A DNA stretch of 64,000 nt from Rhizomicrobium palustre. Its GTDB lineage: Bacteria; Pseudomonadota; Alphaproteobacteria; Micropepsales; Micropepsaceae. Location of the stretch: positions 3,658,139-3,722,138 of the forward strand of contig NZ_JAASRM010000001.1 of the NCBI RefSeq assembly GCF_011761565.1, written 5' to 3'. Within the stretch, counting starts at the first letter, position 1, and every line of letters starts with the position of its first letter. Shown piece after piece: positions 59,690-64,000 of the stretch. The notes under the pieces are model-generated. The model saw nothing but the letters and a program-made list of their open reading frames with translations, was not told the DNA's origin and did not search any database. A program made the position numbers and the translations under genes.

Positions 59690-59896
59690 TCAGCGGCCCT
59701 GATGGCGGAAATTGCGCTGGCCGCCCTTGAGCTGGCCGAAATTACGGGCGCCCTTGTTCGGAAAGGCGTTGGCGATGTTCTCGGGGACGCCGCCGATCTT
59801 AGCTTTGAGCGGACGCTTGGTATCGTCGTGCAGATGTTCAGCGACAGGACCGTCTGCGGGTGCAGTGACAGGTTCGTCGGTCTTCTTGTTGGGCAT
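59690..59896 (-). CDS. small basic protein of unknown function
   Basis: 68 residues, ATG 59896 with CAGGAG seven bases upstream, a good site. The N-terminal third is acidic and Pro-rich (KKTDEPVTAPADGPVAEHLH), and the C-terminal end is basic and Gln/Asn/Gly-rich (NFGQLKGGQRNFRHQGR). No helix, signal or known motif. The ribosome binding site and the repeat-rich leader support a real gene; the sequence itself is too short to judge. Confidence 0.55.
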   Translation of the reverse strand: MPNKKTDEPVTAPADGPVAEHLHDDTKRPLKAKIGGVPENIANAFPNKGARNFGQLKGGQRNFRHQGR

Positions 59897-60174
59897 TGTG
59901 TTACTCCTGCCTTGATGAGGCTGTGCCAGTATACAACGCTTTGCGGCGTATGTGGGTTTGAGGATTTGAAAAGGCAGATACCCAAGATGGTTCTGGCTGA
60001 AATGGGGCCGCTAGGACGAAATCCCACCTAGCCCAGGATTCCACCATCCAATATTTCCCATAATATATCTTATACGAAAAACCTTAGTGCATATATCTTA
60101 TACGAAAAACCTTAGTGCCGGCGGGCTGGGGGCTGGAGCGGCGCGCTAAGCCGCCGCAGAGACCCCGCCCCCAG
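59897..60174. other. 278-base intergenic region with tandem repeat and large hairpin
   Basis: It contains the upstream region of the 68-residue gene, a GC-normal stretch, the AT-rich 28-base tandem repeat (60063-60118) and a GC-rich hairpin next to the MFS stop. No further gene is seen. Confidence 0.55.
60063..60118. repeat. perfect tandem duplication, 2 x 28 bases
   Basis: ATATATCTTATACGAAAAAC followed by CTTAGTGC occurs twice without a mismatch (60063-60090, 60091-60118). It is AT-rich in a GC-rich setting and lies between the MFS gene end and the upstream region of the 68-residue gene. Confidence 0.85.
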
Positions 60175-60177
60175 CTA
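60127..60177. terminator. GC-rich hairpin at the end of the MFS gene
   Basis: GCTGGGGGC and GCCCCCAGC arms enclose a smaller GCGGC/GCCGC stem. It overlaps the MFS stop region. There is no T-run, so it may be a factor-dependent terminator or an mRNA-stabilising structure. Confidence 0.45.
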
Positions 60178-61428
60178 CTCAGTCCGCCGTGAAAAATAGC
60201 GTGTCACGAAAACCGCGCCGGTAAGCTGCAGCCCGGCACAGAAGTAAAACGGCAGGCCCATGCGCCAATCGCCTTTGGGCAGATGCGCCACGATGCCGAG
60301 CAAGCTGGCGCTGATGACCGGCGCCAGCACTGCCATCAGGCTGTTTACGGCGGCGACGGACCCCATGGTCTGGCCTTGGCTGCGCGCGTCGGCGGCGTTG
60401 GAAACCAGGCTTTGGATCACGGCCATGGCGCCGCCACCTAAGAACGTCCCCACGATGATGACCACGAACATCATCCAGCCCTCGGTGATTGCGCCGAAAG
60501 CGAGCTGAGTCAGCGTCGAAGCCAGCAAGCCGCCTACAGCCAGAATCCGGGCCGACAAATGCCGCAGCGCGTATTTGAGCAGAAAGCCCTGCACCACCAC
60601 CGAGGCCAGACCAGCGGTGAAAAGCGCCAGGCCATTGTCCCGCGGTCCCCAGCCGAATTTGAAGGTGGTATAGAGCACAAAGCTGTTCTGCACCGTGTAT
60701 TGCGCTAAGGCGGCGAGAGCGATGACGACGACCAGCGACCCTACCCCGCGCAATTGGCTGAGGCCCGTCAGTGCCACAAACGGATTGGCGCGGCGCCATT
60801 CAAAGGGTCTGCGCCGCTCCGGCGGCAAGGATTCCGGCAGTACGAAATAGCCGTAGATCCAGTTCAGGATGGCCATTCCGCCAGCCGCATAAAACGGCAA
60901 GTGCAGATCAATACTGCCGAGATAGCCCCCCATGACTGGCCCCAAGGTGAAGCCCAGCCCGAACATCGCCCCCATTAAGCCGAAGCGCCTAGCCCTGTCC
61001 TCTGGCGCTGTAATGTCGGCCACATAGGCGTTGGCCACCGCCGCGTTGGAGACCATAGCTCCGCTAAAGAGCCGGACCACAATTAGCATCCAAAGCGCGG
61101 TGGCGAGTCCCGTACAGATGAAGCTGATGGCCAGGCCCGAAAAGCCCAAAAGCATCAAAGGGCGGCGGCCGAAGCGGTCCGATAAGCCGCCCAGGATTGG
61201 TGAAGCGAAAAAATTGGCGACGCCAAAGGTCAAGGCGATGGCCCCGAACCAGAAGGTCTGCTCGTTGGCCGATTTGGTGAATGTTCCCACCAGCAGCGGC
61301 AGCACAGGCACAATTAGGCCGATGGCGATAATATCGATCAGTACCGCCAGCATGATAAAAACCATGGCGGGCGCGCGCGGCGAATCCTTGGGGCCGGAAT
61401 TGCCTAGAGGCGGAGCGGGGGCGTTCAC
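60175..61428 (-). CDS. MFS drug:H+ antiporter (TetA-like)
   Basis: 417 residues, 12 transmembrane helices. The start GTG 61428 overlaps the DUF2239 stop (GTGA). The motif A loop between TM2 and TM3 is LGGLSDRFGRRPLMLLG, and motif C-like FGLGFTLGPVMGGYLGSI is in TM5, both typical of the DHA1/TetA group that exports tetracyclines and other drugs. The N-terminal 20 residues are Pro-rich and cytoplasmic. Coupled to a DUF2239 gene and divergent from a MerR-type regulator with a TipAS-like end, it may be an inducible exporter; the substrate is unknown. Confidence 0.92.
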   Translation of the reverse strand: MNAPAPPLGNSGPKDSPRAPAMVFIMLAVLIDIIAIGLIVPVLPLLVGTFTKSANEQTFWFGAIALTFGVANFFASPILGGLSDRFGRRPLMLLGFSGLAISFICTGLATALWMLIVVRLFSGAMVSNAAVANAYVADITAPEDRARRFGLMGAMFGLGFTLGPVMGGYLGSIDLHLPFYAAGGMAILNWIYGYFVLPESLPPERRRPFEWRRANPFVALTGLSQLRGVGSLVVVIALAALAQYTVQNSFVLYTTFKFGWGPRDNGLALFTAGLASVVVQGFLLKYALRHLSARILAVGGLLASTLTQLAFGAITEGWMMFVVIIVGTFLGGGAMAVIQSLVSNAADARSQGQTMGSVAAVNSLMAVLAPVISASLLGIVAHLPKGDWRMGLPFYFCAGLQLTGAVFVTRYFSRRTE

Positions 61429-62072
61429 GGGGTCTGCATTTCCATGGTGGATGAGGACGTTTCAGAAGAGGCAGGCACCGCGCGGCGGGCCAGTTCCCAT
61501 AGATGCGACCGCAGATCGGGCGGCCAGCTCGCGATGAGGTCTCCAAGCTTTTTGAGGTCCCCCCGGAAGAGCGCGCGCGAGGCTTCCTCGAAACCAGCCG
61601 CGTCACCCGCCACGGCATGCATGAAGCGGTAGGCCGAGTCCCTCGCCTCGCGTTGGCTGTCGACGTCCCGATTAGCCCGCTGCGCCGCCTCGACGAGTTT
61701 GCGCAAAGCCACAGAGGCCCCGCCGGGCTGGCGCCCCAGCCACTCCCAATGGCGCGGCAGCAAGGTCACTTCCCGCGCCACCACACCAAGCTTGGGTCTT
61801 CCTGGCGCGCGGTGCGTGGATTCGGCTGGGTGCTCAGATGGCAGGGAATCGTCCGGCAGACGCTCCAGGATCGCAGCAAGGGAGCCGCGCAGATCGATCT
61901 CCACCGGCTGGCTGGTATGGGCATCCAAAAGGATGATGGGCGTATCGAGGTGATCTTCCGAGAATGCTTTCAACTGCGCGGCCACCTTTTCGGGGGCGCC
62001 AACCGCTATGCGGACATCCTTGGCAAAGGCGATCCAAGTAGTTTTGGGCCATATGGAATTGGGCATAGCCAT
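61425..62072 (-). CDS. DUF2239 family protein
   Basis: 215 residues from ATG 62072 (or 62066). The core is IILLDAHTSQPVEIDLRGS, then RPKLGVVAREVTLLPRHWEW and LGRQPGGASVALRKLVEAA, the hallmark of DUF2239, followed by SAYRFMHAVAGDAAGFEEAS. The family is soluble, of unknown function, and may bind DNA or RNA through the basic middle. It is transcribed from a promoter with two ACCCGGGT operators and coupled to a TetA-like exporter. Confidence 0.85.
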   Translation of the reverse strand: MAMPNSIWPKTTWIAFAKDVRIAVGAPEKVAAQLKAFSEDHLDTPIILLDAHTSQPVEIDLRGSLAAILERLPDDSLPSEHPAESTHRAPGRPKLGVVAREVTLLPRHWEWLGRQPGGASVALRKLVEAAQRANRDVDSQREARDSAYRFMHAVAGDAAGFEEASRALFRGDLKKLGDLIASWPPDLRSHLWELARRAVPASSETSSSTMEMQTP

Positions 62073-62095
62073 TCGGGGGCTCAGAAGACGGCGGG

Positions 62096-62143
62096 AATAT
62101 ACCCGGGTAAAATTAGAAATCAATAACACCCGGGTAAAATTGT
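62096..62143 (-). promoter_or_regulatory. promoter with two ACCCGGGT operators for the DUF2239-MFS operon
   Basis: Two copies of ACCCGGGTAAAATT (62101-62114 and 62128-62141) lie 27 bases apart in the same direction. Read on the minus strand, TTGATT (62118-62123) and TATATT (62096-62101), 16 bases apart, form a -35/-10 pair whose spacer is covered by the proximal copy. The core TACCCGGGTA of that copy is a 10-base palindrome. This fits repression by a dimer bound at both sites. Confidence 0.75.
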
Positions 62144-62279
62144 GCGTGCTGGTCCCTACCCTGGATTTGCGGCTGTGACGGCGCCAATCGCGCGCCCTCG
62201 CCCAAATCCCGCCAAAACCCGCTTGACCCGTCCCCAAGGTCCGCCTTCAGAGGTGTTGCGGTCGATTGAGACCTGACCG

Positions 62280-63077
62280 ATGAACAAGCTGATGACCACG
62301 CCGTCCGATATCCATCTTAGCCCAGCCGAAGCCGCGCGGAAGCTCGGCGTCAGCGCCAAGGCGCTCCGTCTTTATGAGCGCCACGGGCTGGTGAAGCCGA
62401 TCCGGGCCGAAAATGGCTGGCGGGCTTACGGGCCAGCTGAGATGGCGCGGCTGCATCAAGTGCTGGCGCTTAAAGGACTTGGCCTACCGCTCGCCCGGAT
62501 CGGGACCCTGCTCCAAGGCCAATTCGCCTCGTTGGACGCTATTCTGGAACTCCAGGAAAGCGTACTGGCGCGCGATGTCGGCCGGCTCGGTCATGCGCTG
62601 GAGCTGGTGCGGGCCGCGCGCGCCAAGCTTGCCACCGGTCAGGACCTCTCTGTCGACGATCTATCCAACCTGACGACGGAGACCACCATGACCGCAAAAC
62701 CCACCGCCGAAGAGCTGAACGCGCTGTTCGACCCGATTTCGGCCAAGCATTTCAGCCCCGAGGAACTCGCCGAGATCAAGCAGCGCAAATTCGATCAGAA
62801 CGCCGCAACCCAGCGCTGGGACGCTTTAATTGCCGAGGCCAAGGCCTTGATGAAGATCGGTGATCCCGCCTCGCCCGCGGCCCTCGATCTGGCCCGGCGC
62901 TGGCGCGCGCTGGTGCTGGAGTTCACCGGCGGCGACAGCGCCGTGCAAGGCAAGCTTACCAGCGTCTGGAAGGAGGCTTTCGCAACCCCCGATGTCGCGC
63001 CGAAGCTGCCTTTCGGGCCGGAGCTGATGGGCTTTGTCATGCAGGCCCAGGCCAAGCTGAAAGAACTGGAAGCCTAA
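62280..63077 (+). CDS. MerR-family regulator with TipAS-like C-terminus
   Basis: 265 residues from ATG 62280. The MerR winged HTH has LSPAEAARKLGVSAKALRLY, ERHGLVKPIRAENGWRAYGP and MARLHQVLALKGLGLPLARI. A coiled coil follows, then a C-terminal helical domain resembling TipAS antibiotic-binding domains: TAEELNALFDPISAKHFSPE, WDALIAEAKALMKIGDPASP and ARRWRALVLEFTGGD. Such proteins activate export genes on binding a drug. It is divergent from the DUF2239-MFS operon with 207 bases between, so that operon is its likely target, although the ACCCGGGT boxes are not typical MerR sites. Confidence 0.9.
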   Translation: MNKLMTTPSDIHLSPAEAARKLGVSAKALRLYERHGLVKPIRAENGWRAYGPAEMARLHQVLALKGLGLPLARIGTLLQGQFASLDAILELQESVLARDVGRLGHALELVRAARAKLATGQDLSVDDLSNLTTETTMTAKPTAEELNALFDPISAKHFSPEELAEIKQRKFDQNAATQRWDALIAEAKALMKIGDPASPAALDLARRWRALVLEFTGGDSAVQGKLTSVWKEAFATPDVAPKLPFGPELMGFVMQAQAKLKELEA

Positions 63078-63084
63078 ATTAATG

Positions 63085-63118
63085 CGGCGGAGCCTTGCCG
63101 GTTGCGGGCTCCGCCGCT
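63085..63118 (+). terminator. 11-bp hairpin after the MerR gene
   Basis: GCGGCGGAGCC, 12 bases, GGCTCCGCCGC: a perfect stem eight bases past the merR stop. Only TCTTA follows, so termination is probable but weakly supported. Confidence 0.55.
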
Positions 63119-63131
63119 CTTATCATGGACC

Positions 63132-63932
63132 ATGAGTCTGCCCAGCAAAGACCTCCCCGGCCTCCTCGCTTTAATGGCTAAGCTGCGTTCGCCGGAGGGT
63201 GGCTGCCCCTGGGATCGCGAGCAGAGTTTCGCGACCATCGCGCCTTACACCATCGAGGAAGCCTATGAGGTCGCCTCGGCCATTGAGGAAAAGGACTGGC
63301 CGCATCTGAAAGAGGAGCTGGGCGATCTGCTGTTTCAGGTCGTGTTCCATTCCCAGATGGCGGCTGAGCAAGGCCTGTTCCGGTTCGAGGATGTGGTCGC
63401 GGCCATTGTCGAGAAGATGATCGTCCGCCACCCCCATGTTTTCAGCGATGCTGACACCCCGAAAGATGCCGTCGCCCAGACCGCGGCTTGGGAAGATTTG
63501 AAGCGCAAGGAACGCGCCGCCAAGCATACCAGCCTGCTCGCCGATGTTCCGAAAGCCCTGCCCGCGCTGACCCGCGCCGAGAAGCTTCAAAAACGTGCCG
63601 GAAGCGTCGGCTTCGATTGGGATAATGCCCGCAAGGTCCTCGACAAGATCGCCGAGGAGGCGGCCGAGGTTGTGGATAGTGTGGATAACGGTAGCGACCC
63701 CGCTCATGTCGAAGAAGAGATGGGAGATCTGCTGTTTGTCATGGCAAACCTCGCACGGCACTTGAAGATCGACCCGGAAGAGGCTCTACGCAAAGCGAAT
63801 CATAAGTTCGTCACCCGCTTCAGGCACATCGAAACGAGCCTTGAAGCCCAGGGCCGCAGCCCGGCCGAAGCGAGCCTCGGGGAGATGGAAGCGCTCTGGG
63901 TGGAGGCCAAAGGGCTGCCGAAGAAATCCTAA
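63132..63932 (+). CDS. mazG: nucleoside triphosphate pyrophosphohydrolase MazG
   Basis: 266 residues from ATG 63132. Two MazG domains: the first has GGCPWDREQSFATIAPYTIE, EEAYEV and EELGDLLFQVVFHSQMA; the second has KIAEEAAEVVDSVDNG and EEEMGDLLFVMANLARHL. EExxE/ExxD Mg2+ ligands are intact in both. It hydrolyses NTPs and dNTPs to monophosphates (house-cleaning and (p)ppGpp control). There is no mazEF toxin pair beside it. Length is normal for the enteric-type two-domain form. Confidence 0.96.
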   Translation: MSLPSKDLPGLLALMAKLRSPEGGCPWDREQSFATIAPYTIEEAYEVASAIEEKDWPHLKEELGDLLFQVVFHSQMAAEQGLFRFEDVVAAIVEKMIVRHPHVFSDADTPKDAVAQTAAWEDLKRKERAAKHTSLLADVPKALPALTRAEKLQKRAGSVGFDWDNARKVLDKIAEEAAEVVDSVDNGSDPAHVEEEMGDLLFVMANLARHLKIDPEEALRKANHKFVTRFRHIETSLEAQGRSPAEASLGEMEALWVEAKGLPKKS

Positions 63933-63978
63933 GCCGTCATGGCCACCCTTGAGGCCGCCGTCCACGCTTAAACCGGGA

Positions 63979-64000
63979 TGGCCGGGTCTAGGCCCGGCCA
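63979..64000. terminator. palindromic hairpin at the window end
   Basis: TGGCCGGG and CCCGGCCA with a six-base loop, 46 bases past the mazG stop and cut by the window end. A T-run, if any, would lie outside. Confidence 0.4.

Noticed and set aside
60063-60118. CRISPR-like repeats
   Set aside because: Two copies directly abut with no spacer and no cas genes are present; it is a tandem duplication.
63132-63932. mazEF-type toxin-antitoxin locus
   Set aside because: MazG is a housekeeping pyrophosphohydrolase here; no MazF-like or MazE-like gene adjoins it.

Overview
The window looks like an ordinary chromosome segment of an alphaproteobacterium. It is GC-rich, densely packed, and carries five tRNA genes, no rRNA, no CRISPR array and no recognisable prophage or insertion sequence. 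The lineage call rests on three things: the tolC-like / PopZ (DUF2497) / valS order, a 101-residue NDUFS4-like respiratory complex I accessory protein, and an rlpA-dacA-tmk-holB-tatD-MBL cluster. A PEP-CTERM protease and a Tat-exported OpgG/OpgD protein fit an environmental, exopolysaccharide-making relative of the Caulobacterales/Rhizomicrobium type. The exact genus cannot be read from the sequence alone.

Layout. 1-4.4 kb: the end of a YgiQ-like radical SAM gene, then a leftward operon of a TonB-dependent receptor, a small membrane protein and a PepSY membrane protein, probably for metal or siderophore uptake. 4.7-8.5 kb: a very large secreted LamG plus alpha/alpha-toroid-like protein with no assigned activity. 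8.8-10.9 kb: a CBS/CorC transporter-like protein and a cupin. 11.06-13.03 kb: a clearly AT-richer, solitary OLD-family ATPase/TOPRIM nuclease, the only strong candidate for an acquired defence gene. 13.4-22.6 kb: an atypical ClpP, a GH13 glucosidase, a NifU-like / MobA-like / histidine kinase / response regulator operon, an EF-hand protein, XdhC and CoxG, a double cold-shock protein and a DUF192 lipoprotein. 22.6-24.6 kb: tRNA-Pro, the NDUFS4-like gene, tRNA-Arg and an aldonolactone oxidase-like flavoenzyme. 25.0-30.9 kb: a leftward run of sulfur amino-acid genes (cysK, sseA, GNAT, a POT peptide transporter, metC-like, hisI). 31.1-33.6 kb: a secreted protein and two tail-to-tail paralogous ExoV-like pyruvyl transferases. 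33.8-39.7 kb: tRNA-Asn, tRNA-Cys, a TolC family protein, PopZ and ValS. 39.9-49.1 kb: single genes including an ene-reductase, the PEP-CTERM protease, IlvD, a DUF885 hydrolase and a polysaccharide deacetylase. 49.1-52.9 kb: divergent opgG/D and opgH for periplasmic glucans. 53.4-59.2 kb: tRNA-Ser and the rlpA/dacA/tmk/holB/tatD/MBL cluster. 59.3-64 kb: two small genes, an MFS/DUF2239 operon with tandem operator-like repeats, a divergent MerR regulator and MazG.

No complete new multi-gene system is evident. The signals most worth a second look are: opgH, whose apparent N-terminus sits in another frame behind a strong ribosome binding site; a ClpP with Asn at the catalytic Asp position; the isolated OLD nuclease; the 1288-residue LamG/toroid protein; the paired ACCCGGGT operators at DUF2239; and several unexplained intergenic repeats (24.66-24.97, 59.22 and 60.06 kb).

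Start codons were chosen by ribosome binding site and signal-peptide position, so many genes are shorter than the longest possible reading frame. All family names come from reading the protein sequences; no database search was run.
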